From Acidocella sp. 20-57-95 (GTDB lineage Bacteria > Pseudomonadota > Alphaproteobacteria > Acetobacterales > Acetobacteraceae): 63,951 nucleotides of DNA. A model generated the notes under the pieces. It made no database searches. It was not told where the DNA came from and saw nothing but the letters and a program-made list of their open reading frames with translations. Position numbers and translations under genes: made by a program. The DNA lies in assembly GCA_002255575.1 (NCBI GenBank), contig NCAT01000026.1:1-63951 (forward strand). The letters run 5' to 3'. Of this stretch, positions 16,428 through 25,824 are shown in pieces; position 1 is the stretch's first letter; the number at the start of each line of letters is the position of its first letter.

Positions 16428-17576
16428 TCAGCGCACCAGCACCGGCAATAAAGCATCCAACCGCTTACGCCCTTCCAGGGTCGCGGTCAGGCTATGCGCA
16501 TTCAACGTCAAATACCCCTCATCCAGGGCTTGCTGCAAAATATCCGGCTCCAGGGCGTCCACCAACGCCACCCCGGTGCGGGCCACAAACGCGGCGCGGG
16601 ATACACCTTCGGCCAGCCGCAGCCCCATCAACAAGGCTTCGCGCGCCTGGTCCGCCTGGCTCACCACATCTTCAACCGTCGCACCGGACCCCTTGGCCTC
16701 CACCAAATCCGCCCACGCCTCCGGGCCCCGATGCCTGGATGTCGCATAAAGCTGCCCACCCAACGTGATGCGCCCATGCGCCCCCGGCCCAATGCCCGCG
16801 TAATCAAGGTAGCGCCAATAAGCCAGATTATGCCGACTCTCGCCCCCCGGCTTGGCGTAGTTCGAAATCTCATATTGCCGCAGCCCAAACTTCGCTGCCG
16901 CCTCGGCCGTCGCATCATAAAGTGCCGCCGAAACCTCATCATCCGGCAGCGCAAATTCACCCCTGGCATACAAGGTGGCAAACTTCGTCCCCTGCTCAAT
17001 CGTCAACTGATACAGCGAGAGATGATCCGCCGCCAATGACAGCGCATGAGCCAACTCCGCCCGCCACGCAATTTCAGTTTGCCCAGGCCGCGCATAGATC
17101 AAATCAAACGATAACCGTGGAAATATTTTTCGCGCCAACTCAATTGCCGCCATCGCCTGCGCGGCCGAGTGCTCGCGCCCCAAAAACTTCAGCGCCGCCT
17201 CATCAAAACTCTGCACACCGATCGATACCCGGTTCACCCCGGCATCGCGGTAACCGGCAAACCGCCCGGCCTCGATGCTGGTCGGGTTCGCCTCCAGTGT
17301 AATCTCAACATCATCGGCACATTCAAACCACCGCCCGGCATCGCCAATCAGCGCGGCCACATTGTCCGGGTCCAGCAGGCTCGGCGTGCCACCGCCAAAA
17401 AATATCGAGGTTAATTTCCGCCGCCCCAGCCGTGCCACCTCGAACGCCATCTCCGCCCTTAACGCAGCCACCATCCGGCTTTGCGGAATTTGCTCGCGCA
17501 CATGCGAGTTGAAATCGCAATACGGGCATTTGCTCAGGCAAAACGGCCAATGAATATAAAGCGCCAGGCTCTCCAT
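16428..17576 (-). CDS. hemW: HemW, radical SAM heme chaperone (coproporphyrinogen oxidase-like)
   Basis: A 382-residue radical SAM protein. LYIHWPFCLSKCPYCDFNSH holds the CxxxCxxC 4Fe-4S motif near residues 13-20, followed by SIFFGGGTPSLL (SAM-binding GGGTPS), VSIGVQSFDEAALKFLGREH and a C-terminal HemN-like domain. Proteins of this size beginning with this motif are HemW, which delivers heme to respiratory enzymes rather than oxidising coproporphyrinogen. Often found next to rdgB in proteobacteria, but here 28 kb away. It closely follows the DUF952 gene. Confidence 0.92.
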   Translation of the reverse strand: MESLALYIHWPFCLSKCPYCDFNSHVREQIPQSRMVAALRAEMAFEVARLGRRKLTSIFFGGGTPSLLDPDNVAALIGDAGRWFECADDVEITLEANPTSIEAGRFAGYRDAGVNRVSIGVQSFDEAALKFLGREHSAAQAMAAIELARKIFPRLSFDLIYARPGQTEIAWRAELAHALSLAADHLSLYQLTIEQGTKFATLYARGEFALPDDEVSAALYDATAEAAAKFGLRQYEISNYAKPGGESRHNLAYWRYLDYAGIGPGAHGRITLGGQLYATSRHRGPEAWADLVEAKGSGATVEDVVSQADQAREALLMGLRLAEGVSRAAFVARTGVALVDALEPDILQQALDEGYLTLNAHSLTATLEGRKRLDALLPVLVR

Positions 17577-17585
17577 CAGCCCTCT

Positions 17586-17885
17586 CTAACCCAACGCCTC
17601 CCACCCCACCACCGCCGCCATCGTCAAGCGCCCATACAAATGCGGAAACAGCGCCCCGCCGCGCGAGACCTCCCATTTCACCGCATCCCCCAGCCGGTCC
17701 AAATCCACCGCCGCCACCACCAGGTCTTGCTGACCCGCAAAATGCTTGGCCAATGTCTCACCCAACTGCGCCGCTGTTGAAAGATGCACATAGCCATCCG
17801 CCACATCCACCGCCGCCCCTTCAAACACGCCCTTTTGCAAATCCGCCCACTGCCCCGCCGTCAGCACTTTATACGCCAGCATCAT
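17586..17885 (-). CDS. DUF952 family protein
   Basis: About 99 residues, starting at tandem ATGs (17885/17882) after GGGAGAGGG. AYKVLTAGQW, then GYVHLSTAAQLGETLAKHF and FPHLYGRL match DUF952, a small cytoplasmic family whose fold resembles ADP-ribosyl/tRNA phosphotransferase-type domains. The biochemical function is unknown. It lies 9 bp upstream of hemW on the same strand and is likely co-transcribed; it is divergent from the hotdog-fold gene at 17948. Confidence 0.8.
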   Translation of the reverse strand: MMLAYKVLTAGQWADLQKGVFEGAAVDVADGYVHLSTAAQLGETLAKHFAGQQDLVVAAVDLDRLGDAVKWEVSRGGALFPHLYGRLTMAAVVGWEALG

Positions 17886-17947
17886 CCCTCTCCCTTGACC
17901 CACTACCAGCCGCGCAATAACGCATACGTTAACCTGAGCGACATTAC

Positions 17948-18412
17948 ATGATCTCCCAACGCACCCTCCAAAAATTCATCAATTTCTGGCCGCCTTTATT
18001 CTTCGCCGGCATCCGCGCCCGCGTCGTCACACCAGATTTCCGCTATATTGAAGCCGAACTCAAACTGCGCTGGTGGAACCGCAATTCCATGGGCACCCAG
18101 TTCGGCGGCAGCCTGTTTGCCATGACAGACCCGTTCTACATGCTGATGCTGCAACAAAATCTCGGCCCCCGCTATATCGTCTGGGACCAAGCCGCCCGCA
18201 TCGACTTCATCGCCCCCGGCCGCGGCACGGTGCGCACCAAATTTGAATTAACCCAGGCGCAGATTGACGATATTAAAACCGCCACAGCCGGCGGTGAAAA
18301 ATTCCTCCCCACCTACAGCCTTGAAATCCGCGACAAATCCGGCAGCCTCATCGCCAGCGTTGAACGCACGCTCTATGTGCGCCTGAAACCACAATTCCGC
18401 CCCACCCACTAA
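17948..18412 (+). CDS. DUF4442 hotdog-fold thioesterase-like protein
   Basis: A 154-residue single hotdog domain: NRNSMGTQFGGSLFAMTDPF resembles the central helix of hotdog thioesterases, preceded by an RYIEAELKLRWWNRN strand. It matches the DUF4442 group, often annotated as putative acyl-CoA thioesterases or 'DUF4442'. The substrate is unknown. It is divergent from DUF952/hemW, with a 62-bp gap, and followed by a repeat-rich 400-bp region. Confidence 0.8.
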   Translation: MISQRTLQKFINFWPPLFFAGIRARVVTPDFRYIEAELKLRWWNRNSMGTQFGGSLFAMTDPFYMLMLQQNLGPRYIVWDQAARIDFIAPGRGTVRTKFELTQAQIDDIKTATAGGEKFLPTYSLEIRDKSGSLIASVERTLYVRLKPQFRPTH

Positions 18413-18481
18413 TCCCCCCATCACGTCCCCCATCACGCCCCCCGCCCCGTCAGTCCCACCCCCGCCCCCCCCCCCACCGTC

Positions 18482-18685
18482 ATTCTCGCGCAGGCGAGAA
18501 TCTTCTTCCCCGTCATTCCCGCGAAGGCGGGAATCACGTAAACCATCATGATGCGTGCCAAGATGCTCGCCTACGCGAGCATGACGAAACCCAGCCCCCC
18601 TTCCCCATCATTCCCGCGCCCTCCCGTCATGCGCGCACCACCCGTCATTCCCTCACCCCCTCGTCATTCTCGCGTAGGCGAGAAT
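18482..18685. repeat. family A palindromic repeats, four hairpins
   Basis: Four 20-nt perfect hairpins lie in the otherwise gene-free 18413-18815 gap, at 18482-18501 (ATTCTCGC arms), 18515-18534 (ATTCCCGC), 18563-18582 (ATGCTCGC, opposite orientation) and 18666-18685 (ATTCTCGC). Each arm change is matched in the other arm. A C-rich tract precedes them (about 18440-18476). Nothing else is visible in the gap except the ABC gene's leader. Confidence 0.85.
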
Positions 18686-18815
18686 CCTCTTCCCCCCTTC
18701 TTCCCCAACCGCGCCTCACGAAGACCCACCTCCGCCAGCATGACGGACCTTCATCTTGCACCCACCCGCCCATCCCCCCTTGGCAACCACACCGCCACCC
18801 CCCTAATCCGGGGTC

Positions 18816-19556
18816 ATGCGCCTGATCAGTAACGCCATCATTGTCGACCACCTCACCAAACAATATCCCGGCACACTGGCGGTCGATGACATCTCCTTCA
18901 CGGTCCCGGCGGGCGGCATTATCGGGCTGCTCGGCGGCAATGGGGCTGGCAAAACCACCACCATCTCAATGCTGCTCGGCCTGCTCGTCCCCACCTCCGG
19001 CACCATCAACATCCTCGGGCACAACATGGCCACCGACCGTTTCGCGGCGTTGGCGCGGATGAATTTCTCCTCCCCCTACATCGCACTGCCCGCGCGCCTG
19101 AGCGTGATCGAAAATCTCCGCGTCTATGGGCATCTTTATAACGTCCCGCACCTCAAACACCGGATCGAGGAGCTCACCGAGACCTTCGCCCTGGCCCCCA
19201 TCCTCAACCGCCTGGCGGGCGAACTTTCGGCCGGCCAAAAAACCCGCGTGGCGCTCGCCAAATCCCTCATCAACACGCCAGATATCCTGCTGCTCGATGA
19301 ACCCACCGCCAGCCTCGACCCCGATACGGGCGACTATGTCCGCACCACGTTGGAAAACTACCGGGCCGAACACGGCGCCGCCATCCTGCTTGCCTCCCAC
19401 AACATGGCCGAGGTCGAACGTCTCTGTGATGATGTGCTGATGATGAAATCCGGCAAAATCGTGGACCGTGGCACCCCGGCTGACCTCATCGCCCGCTACG
19501 GGCGCGAGGATATGGAACAGGTCTTCCTCGATATCGCCCGGAACAGCACAATATGA
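18816..19556 (+). CDS. ABC-2 type transporter, ATP-binding protein
   Basis: A 246-residue nucleotide-binding domain: Walker A GGNGAGKTTT (about residues 37-46), signature LSAGQKTRVALAKSL, Walker B ILLLDEPTASLD, and an H-loop in LLASHNMAEVERL. It overlaps the next gene by ATGA, so the pair forms one exporter in the inner membrane. Such systems export polysaccharides, lipids or drugs; the cargo is not readable here. Confidence 0.92.
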   Translation: MRLISNAIIVDHLTKQYPGTLAVDDISFTVPAGGIIGLLGGNGAGKTTTISMLLGLLVPTSGTINILGHNMATDRFAALARMNFSSPYIALPARLSVIENLRVYGHLYNVPHLKHRIEELTETFALAPILNRLAGELSAGQKTRVALAKSLINTPDILLLDEPTASLDPDTGDYVRTTLENYRAEHGAAILLASHNMAEVERLCDDVLMMKSGKIVDRGTPADLIARYGREDMEQVFLDIARNSTI

Positions 19557-20374
19557 ACCAGGCCCTGCAATCGGCCCGCCGCATTTATGGGTTGGTGTAT
19601 CGCCACATTGCGCTCTACCGCCGCTCCTGGCCGCGCCTTTTGGAAATCGCCTATTGGCCAACTTTGGAATTGCTGGTCTGGGGCTTCACCGCCAATTATT
19701 TTTCCCACGCCGCACAAAGCGGCACCGCCAACCCAACCCTCCTCGCCGGTGGCGCCCTCATCGCCGGTGTACTGCTCTGGGAAGTCACGCTGCGCGGCCA
19801 GCTCGGCGTGACCTACACATTTTTGGAGGATATCTGGGCGCGTAATCTCGGCCATGTGTTTGTCAGCCCGCTGCGGCCCGCCGAGCTGATCGCCTCGCTG
19901 CTTGGCGTCTCGCTCTGCCGCACGCTGGTCGGCCTGCTTCCTGCCACAATCCTCGCTTACCTCGCCTACAGCTTCAATATCTTTGGGTTTGGTCCGGTTC
20001 TGTTGTTGTTTTTCCTCAATCTCCTCGTCATGGGCTGGTGGGTCGCCCTCCTCATTGTCTCGCTCCTATTCCGCTACGGCGCCGGGGCCGAAGCGCTCGC
20101 CTGGACCGTCGCCTTTGGCATCACCCCGTTTGCCTGCGTGTTCTATCCCGTCGCCTCACTGCCGCCATTCCTGCAACCCGTCGCGCTCGCTCTGCCCGCC
20201 GCCCATATTTTTGAAGGCATGCGCACAGCTTTGCTCACCCATCAGTTGGACGGCGCCAGCCTCGCCGCCGCCACCGCCCTGAACGCCTTCTGGATCGCGG
20301 TGGCGCTCATAATCTTCGCCCTGCAATTTCGTGCCGCCCGCATCCGTGGCGCGCTCATCAATATCGGAGAATAG
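19553..20374 (+). CDS. ABC-2 type transporter, permease
   Basis: A 273-residue protein with about six hydrophobic segments (for example VLLLFFLNLLVMGWWVALLIVS) and the ABC-2 layout, including the conserved VFYPVASLPPFLQPVALALP stretch and an HIFEGMR end of helix region. It is translationally coupled to the ATPase. The N-terminal ARRIYGLVYRHIALYRRSW resembles NodJ/YadH-type permeases. Substrate unknown. Confidence 0.88.
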   Translation: MNQALQSARRIYGLVYRHIALYRRSWPRLLEIAYWPTLELLVWGFTANYFSHAAQSGTANPTLLAGGALIAGVLLWEVTLRGQLGVTYTFLEDIWARNLGHVFVSPLRPAELIASLLGVSLCRTLVGLLPATILAYLAYSFNIFGFGPVLLLFFLNLLVMGWWVALLIVSLLFRYGAGAEALAWTVAFGITPFACVFYPVASLPPFLQPVALALPAAHIFEGMRTALLTHQLDGASLAAATALNAFWIAVALIIFALQFRAARIRGALINIGE

Positions 20375-20377
20375 GTT

Positions 20378-20998
20378 TTGCATCACCGCTTCTGGCTCAT
20401 CCGCCACGCTTTGGTTCACCCGGACGCGCTCAACTACCTCTACGGCACCAACGATGTTGCCATCTGCAGCACCACCATGGCAGCCGACGCGCACCGCTAC
20501 GCCGCCCTCGCCGCGCGCTTGCCCCGCCCCGCCCGCCTGATCGTGACACCGCTGTCGCGCACCCATTTCACCGCCCGCGCTTTATTCGCCGCCGGCTACC
20601 CCGAAACCCCATGGGAGGTGGAACCAGCGTTCGTTGAACAAAATTTCGGCGACTGGCAGGGCGTCCCGATCGGTGAATTTGCCAACCGCCCGGCCGCCGA
20701 GCGCCACCCGTTCTGGCCCATTGCCGCCGCCGAAATCCCGCCCGGCGGCGAGAGTTTCGCCGAGATGGTTGAACGCGTCGGCACCAGCCTTGAGCACCTC
20801 ACCCACAGCGAAGCGCGTGACATTATTATTATTTCTCACGGGGGGGCCATTCGCGCCGCCTGCGCCCACGCGCTAAAACTCACCCCACACCAGGCACTTT
20901 CGCTGGCTGTCGAGAATATTTCCCTCACCAGGCTTGAATATAACGGCTCAGACTGGCGGTTGGTTGTGCTCAATGAACAAATCGCAACTTGTGTTTAA
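20378..20998 (+). CDS. histidine phosphatase family protein
   Basis: A 206-residue phosphoglycerate-mutase-like protein, starting at TTG 20378, 8 nt after a GGAG. The catalytic RH motif appears as FWLIRHALVHPD (the usual RHG reads RHA), the Arg in TPLSRTHFTARALF, the Glu in VEQNFGDWQG, and the second His in IIISHGGAIRAACAHAL. It could act as an alpha-ribazole-phosphatase-like enzyme, as similar proteins do in cobamide synthesis, but no cobalamin gene is near. It is 3 bp after the permease gene and thus probably in the same operon. Confidence 0.85.
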   Translation: MHHRFWLIRHALVHPDALNYLYGTNDVAICSTTMAADAHRYAALAARLPRPARLIVTPLSRTHFTARALFAAGYPETPWEVEPAFVEQNFGDWQGVPIGEFANRPAAERHPFWPIAAAEIPPGGESFAEMVERVGTSLEHLTHSEARDIIIISHGGAIRAACAHALKLTPHQALSLAVENISLTRLEYNGSDWRLVVLNEQIATCV

Positions 20999-21044
20999 TG
21001 CCGCATACGCACACCTAAACCCTACATTTTCAGGAGGTTTTAAC

Positions 21045-21719
21045 ATGAAGAAACATCTTCTCGCCTGCGCAATCCTGGCGGCCGGTCTCATCAGCGCCAC
21101 CGCCGCCCGTGCCGACAGCCCGCAGGAGCTGGTTGATAGCGCCACTTTAACGCTTGAGAACATGATGGAAGGCACTGAAGGCCAACAAGCCCAGAATTTC
21201 CTGCACAAGGCCCGCGCCGTGGTAATCTGCCCCAATATTTTCCGCGCCGGCTTCATGATCGGCGGCGAAGGCGGCGACTGTGTGATGGCCGCGCGCGCCG
21301 CTGGCGGGTCCTGGTCTAGCCCGGCCTTTTACAACATGGGCTCTGGCAGTTTCGGCCTGCAAATCGGCGTGCAGGACGCGAAGGTGCTGATGCTGGTCAT
21401 GACCAATGGCGGCCTGAACGCCCTGCTCAACAGCCATTTCAAAATCGGCGCGGATGCCGGTATTTCGGTCGCCACCTTAGGCGCTGGCGTGAACGGCGCC
21501 ATGTCCACCGCCGTCAATGCGGACATCCTGACATTGAGCAAATCCCAGGGCCTGTATGGCGGCATCTCGCTCTCCGGCTCGGTTTTTTCGAGCGACTCCA
21601 ACGCCGACCTGGCCTATTACGGCAACGCCGGAGACGCCCGCGAGATCGTGGTCGAAATGAAGGCCTCCAACCCAGGCGCCAACCCGCTGCGCGCCATGCT
21701 CACCAAGTTCGGCGGCTGA
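21045..21719 (+). CDS. SYLF-domain (Ysc84-like) secreted lipid-binding protein
   Basis: A 224-residue protein starting at the ATG at 21045, after a strong AGGAGG. The N terminus MKKHLLACAILAAGLISATA is a clear signal peptide with cleavage near ARA|DS, so the mature protein is periplasmic. The rest is a SYLF domain: ARAVVICPNIFRAGFMIGGEGG, FGLQIGVQDAKVLMLVMTN, GISVATLGAGVNGAM and SQGLYGGISLSGS. SYLF proteins bind phospholipids; the bacterial role is not established. An 11-bp-arm hairpin follows at 21735-21766. Confidence 0.9.
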   Translation: MKKHLLACAILAAGLISATAARADSPQELVDSATLTLENMMEGTEGQQAQNFLHKARAVVICPNIFRAGFMIGGEGGDCVMAARAAGGSWSSPAFYNMGSGSFGLQIGVQDAKVLMLVMTNGGLNALLNSHFKIGADAGISVATLGAGVNGAMSTAVNADILTLSKSQGLYGGISLSGSVFSSDSNADLAYYGNAGDAREIVVEMKASNPGANPLRAMLTKFGG

Positions 21720-21734
21720 ACCGGCACCAACCCG

Positions 21735-21766
21735 TCATTGCGAAGGCACGCAGCACTTCGCAATGA
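21735..21766. repeat. palindrome after the SYLF gene
   Basis: TCATTGCGAAG (21735-21745) and CTTCGCAATGA (21756-21766) are perfect inverted repeats with a 10-nt loop. The outer part (GTCATTGCGA) matches the end of the family B repeat, so this may be a shrunken copy or a terminator. Confidence 0.6.
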
Positions 21767-21918
21767 TCGGAGCGGCTTTGGCAATAAAAGCGACATCGTC
21801 CTCTCCGCATTGGGATGGCGCAGTTAAATAAATATTAACCTCTTAGATCGACGTTGCGTTTACCGCATAATCGCGCATAACCTCGCGCTGCACGTGCACA
21901 ATTATCAGTGGTGAACCA

Positions 21919-24900
21919 ATGTCTGAGTTTATTTCCGGCAGTTACGCCACCGCGCTGACGATTACGTCCAGCTCCGCCACCATCGCCACGACCGCGACCG
22001 TGATCGCGTCCGGCGCGGTCGGCATTACCGGCCTTAATGCCGCCGTTTACGTGCCCGGGTCGTTAACCTCCACCACGATTTTTAACGCTGGCTATATTCA
22101 AAACAGCAGCAACGGCATCACCCCTGGCACATTAGACTTTGGTATCATCCTAGGCGCACCTGGATCTTTTAATAATTCCGGCACCATCACCGGCAATAAT
22201 GGCGTTGATATACAAGGCAGCACCAGCGGTGCCGCAATTGTTAATTCCGGCGTTATTAAAGGAACCGCTGGGCTCGGCATCACTCTGGCTGGTGTCGGCT
22301 CAATTGCGAACAACGGTGCTATATACGGTTCTGGCAATTTACCCGGTCAACAAGGCGACGCTATTGTCCTTAGCCGCGGCGGCGGCATCACAAATGCCGG
22401 GCTTATTCAGAGCAGTTATGGGGCGGGGGTCTATGCCGGCGGCACTGCAGTAATCACACAATCAGCTGGGGCGATTGTGGGTCAAGACGGTATTATCCTG
22501 GCGGCCGGTGGCAGCATCAACAACCACAGCCAGATTCAAGGCACTGCTGACAGCGGCGTCATCGCCAATGGCGCCGCCACCATTAGCAACTACAGTAATA
22601 TTTATGGCGTTAATGCGGGCATATCTCTCAATGCAGGCGGGGTCGTTTTCAATGACGGCGTGGTTAAAGGGCTCAATGGCTCAGGCGTTGCCTTAACAGG
22701 TACCGCTTCAGTTTATAATGCCAATTATATCCGTGGCGTCACGCAAGACGGTATCATTCTCCACTCTAACAATGAAAATATCTTCAACAGCTTCACGGGT
22801 AAAATCATTGGATACAACGTCGGCATTGCCGCCTACGCTGGTGACACCGTTACGAACGCAGGCTCTGTAACAGGCGGCACCTACGCGGTCAGCTTCGCCA
22901 GCGGGTCTGGCAACCGCCTGATCGACCTCGGCGGCAATTTCGGTGGTATTGTCAGCGGCGGCAATAGCATCGGCTCATCCTTCGGGAGTGTTCTCGAACT
23001 CGGGTCAACCGGCAGGTATGTGGCACTTTCCGGGCTCGGCAGCCAAATCACCAACTTCTCCACAATCATCGTTGATAGCCAGGCCAGTTGGAATTTCACC
23101 ACCGGGGACAGCATCGCCACCGGGCAAAGCGTCATTGTCGCAGGCACATTGTCAGACCTGCAATTACTCACCAATAACGGCACGATCGAGGTTACGTCGG
23201 GCACCCTAAACATCAACGGCAGCATCACCGGCCAGGGTGATATCAATCTCGGTTCTGGTGCGTCGGCCAGCTTTAACCAAGCCGTCTCGGCTGGGGAGAC
23301 CATCAATCTGGTCGGCTCGCCAAGCCATTTTAGCGTGAATACCACACCCGGATTGTTCCTCGGCAAAATCTTCGGCAGCGCCGAGCAAACGCTCACCACA
23401 AGCTTCACTGATTTCATTTCCGCTGAAACCATTATCGCCTCAGGCTTGGCCGGTTCCTACCTGGTTAATTCAGGTACCGGCGGCGCCAGCTTGCAAACAA
23501 TCAGCGCCGCCGTATTTGGCCCAGCCGCCTTGGGTACCGCCACGGTGAGTAACCAGGGCGTCATCATCGCCAATGGCACCGGCACCAGCCCGCTTGATCT
23601 CGGCATCCTGCTGGCCTCGCCCGGCACCATCATCAATGCCGGCACCATTGAAGGCCATAGCGGCATCGGCATTCTGGGCACCACTGGGCATAGTTATATC
23701 GACAATACCGGCGTGCTGTATGGCTCGCTCGGTGTCGGCATCTATCTGCAAAACGCCGCGCTCATCAGCAATAGCGGCAGCATCGGCGGCCATAGCGGCA
23801 TCCAGCTCGCCAACGGCGGCACCCTGGTCAATAACCGCGCTGGCCATATTACCGGCACGGGCGGTGACGCGATCGACGCGAACAAGACCGCCAGCATCAG
23901 CAATGCCGGTACCATCATCGGCGCCAATTACGGCATCTATCTCAGCGGCGGCGGCACGGTCAGCAATTCCGGCCTCATCCAAGGTGCCAGCTATGCGGTT
24001 AAGTTCGCCAGCGGCTTTGCCAACCGGCTGATCGATAATGGCGGGACTTTTGTGGGCGTGGTCGATGGTGGCAACAGCATCGGCAGCAGCATCGTCAGCA
24101 CGCTGGAACTCGCCGCACCCGGCGGCACGCTCACAAGCAACAGCAATTTCAGTAATTTCGGCTCCTTCCAGGTTGATGCCGGTGCCAGCTGGACCATCGC
24201 CAACGGTGCCACAATTGCCAACGGCCAGACAGTCAATGACCTCGGCAGCCTGACCATCGATGGCACACTGGTCAATAACGGTATCATCCTGGCCCCGACC
24301 GGCACGCTCACGGTCAATGCCAATGTCTATGGCACCGGCGGCGTGTTCGATGTTGCGGCCGGCACCAAGCTCAACTTCACCGGCACCGTCGGCAGTGGTG
24401 AAACCATCCTGCTCACCAGCCGGTCCAGCACATTCACCGCCAACACGGCCAGTTTCTTTGGCGTTGTTGAGACCGGTTATGTGGTCACCCTGGTCTCGCA
24501 ATATACCAGTTTCGGCAGCACTGTCCGCATCGCCACCTCGGGGTCTGTTGGCAGCTATCTGGTCAATTCTGGTGGCGGCAGCTTAACCACGCAAAGCATC
24601 AGCGCGGCGGTGTTCGGCCCTGGCACGTTGAGCAACCCAACCTTGCTGAACAAGGGCTTTATCGACGCCAACGGCCCCGCCACACTCGGCGGCTTTGATG
24701 TTGGCGTTTTTCTTGGCAGCACCGGCACGATTCTCAATGCTGGTACCGTCATTGGCCATACCGGCATCGGCATGGCTGGTACCATTGGCAGCAATTACAT
24801 TTATAACAGCAACTTGATTTACGGCAGCTACGGCAGTGGCATTTACATGCACAATGCCGGGAATGTCGTAAACAGCGGCATCATCTTCGGAAAAAATACC

Positions 24901-25824
24901 CTAAGTACCCATGGTGGCGACACCGGCATCGAACTCGTCGGCGGTGGTACTGTTATTAACCGGATCAATGGCACCATCGCTAGCCATCACAATTACGCAA
25001 TCGATTCAAACGGCCCGCTCTCAGTCAGCAATTCAGGCCTCATCACCGGCTATAGCGGCATCAATAGCAACGGCACGGCTTTCATCTCAAACGCCAGTAC
25101 GGGTATCATCAATGTTTACCGTACCGGCATTGAACTCAATGGTGGTGGCACGGTTTTAAACGCGGGCGCTATCCAGGCCACTGGCACACAAACCACATAC
25201 ACGCCCTTCGTTGGCGTTTATCTTACTCATGGCGGCACCGTCCTCAACAGTGGCAGCATCTCTGGGCCGGTGGGGGTCAAAATCCTCGGTACCATCGGCA
25301 CGCCTGGCTATGTCGAAAATTCCCAATTCATCTCCGCCAGCAGCACGGCCTCACCCAATGCAAATGTTAGCAACGGCTTTGTCAATTTCGGCGCGGGCGT
25401 TTACATCAATGTTGCCGGCTCGGTCGTCAACACCGGCACCATATTTGGCAACCATGCCGGTGTGGCCTTCAATAATGCGAATGGCGGGGTTGGAACCCTC
25501 AACAATACCGGCGGCCAAATCATCAGCAGTGCCGGCTATGGCGTGCTGTTGGAAGATGGCGGCAAAATCAATAATACCCCAACACCGGCATCATTCTGGC
25601 CACTGGCAACACCTTCTCCGACAACGGCACGCTATCCTCGAAAAACCTCAACCCCGGCACTTATGTCAGCCACGGCATCGCGCTCAATAATGGCGGCAGC
25701 ATCTTCAACCAGGCTGGCGGCACCATTGCAGGCGCACAGGGCATTGCTATCTCGGGTGTCGGCAGCGGCTATGTCTATAATACCGGCCTCATCAACGCGA
25801 CAAACCGTTCCGGGATCGACCTAA
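21919..25824 (+). CDS. giant repeat adhesin, N-terminal part (frameshifted gene)
   Basis: 1,301 codons, but real coding ends near 25577; the last ~80 codons are out of frame. The protein is a Gly/Asn/Thr/Ser-rich array of short repeats of the type GTIxNAGTIxGxSGIGI, as in right-handed beta-helix adhesins. At larger scale a module of about 365 residues recurs: NRLIDxGG near 22909 and 24016, SISAAVFGP near 23503 and 24598. No N-terminal signal peptide or membrane helix is seen. A one-base loss in CCCC at 25577-25580 shifts the frame; the next frame continues the same repeats and ends in a Hint domain. Very likely a surface protein. Confidence 0.75.
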   Translation: MSEFISGSYATALTITSSSATIATTATVIASGAVGITGLNAAVYVPGSLTSTTIFNAGYIQNSSNGITPGTLDFGIILGAPGSFNNSGTITGNNGVDIQGSTSGAAIVNSGVIKGTAGLGITLAGVGSIANNGAIYGSGNLPGQQGDAIVLSRGGGITNAGLIQSSYGAGVYAGGTAVITQSAGAIVGQDGIILAAGGSINNHSQIQGTADSGVIANGAATISNYSNIYGVNAGISLNAGGVVFNDGVVKGLNGSGVALTGTASVYNANYIRGVTQDGIILHSNNENIFNSFTGKIIGYNVGIAAYAGDTVTNAGSVTGGTYAVSFASGSGNRLIDLGGNFGGIVSGGNSIGSSFGSVLELGSTGRYVALSGLGSQITNFSTIIVDSQASWNFTTGDSIATGQSVIVAGTLSDLQLLTNNGTIEVTSGTLNINGSITGQGDINLGSGASASFNQAVSAGETINLVGSPSHFSVNTTPGLFLGKIFGSAEQTLTTSFTDFISAETIIASGLAGSYLVNSGTGGASLQTISAAVFGPAALGTATVSNQGVIIANGTGTSPLDLGILLASPGTIINAGTIEGHSGIGILGTTGHSYIDNTGVLYGSLGVGIYLQNAALISNSGSIGGHSGIQLANGGTLVNNRAGHITGTGGDAIDANKTASISNAGTIIGANYGIYLSGGGTVSNSGLIQGASYAVKFASGFANRLIDNGGTFVGVVDGGNSIGSSIVSTLELAAPGGTLTSNSNFSNFGSFQVDAGASWTIANGATIANGQTVNDLGSLTIDGTLVNNGIILAPTGTLTVNANVYGTGGVFDVAAGTKLNFTGTVGSGETILLTSRSSTFTANTASFFGVVETGYVVTLVSQYTSFGSTVRIATSGSVGSYLVNSGGGSLTTQSISAAVFGPGTLSNPTLLNKGFIDANGPATLGGFDVGVFLGSTGTILNAGTVIGHTGIGMAGTIGSNYIYNSNLIYGSYGSGIYMHNAGNVVNSGIIFGKNTLSTHGGDTGIELVGGGTVINRINGTIASHHNYAIDSNGPLSVSNSGLITGYSGINSNGTAFISNASTGIINVYRTGIELNGGGTVLNAGAIQATGTQTTYTPFVGVYLTHGGTVLNSGSISGPVGVKILGTIGTPGYVENSQFISASSTASPNANVSNGFVNFGAGVYINVAGSVVNTGTIFGNHAGVAFNNANGGVGTLNNTGGQIISSAGYGVLLEDGGKINNTPTPASFWPLATPSPTTARYPRKTSTPALMSATASRSIMAAASSTRLAAPLQAHRALLSRVSAAAMSIIPASSTRQTVPGST

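Noticed and set aside
25570..25600. Programmed frameshift in the Hint adhesin
   Set aside because: The site lacks a slippery heptamer and downstream stem; a short C4 tract fits an ordinary indel or error better.
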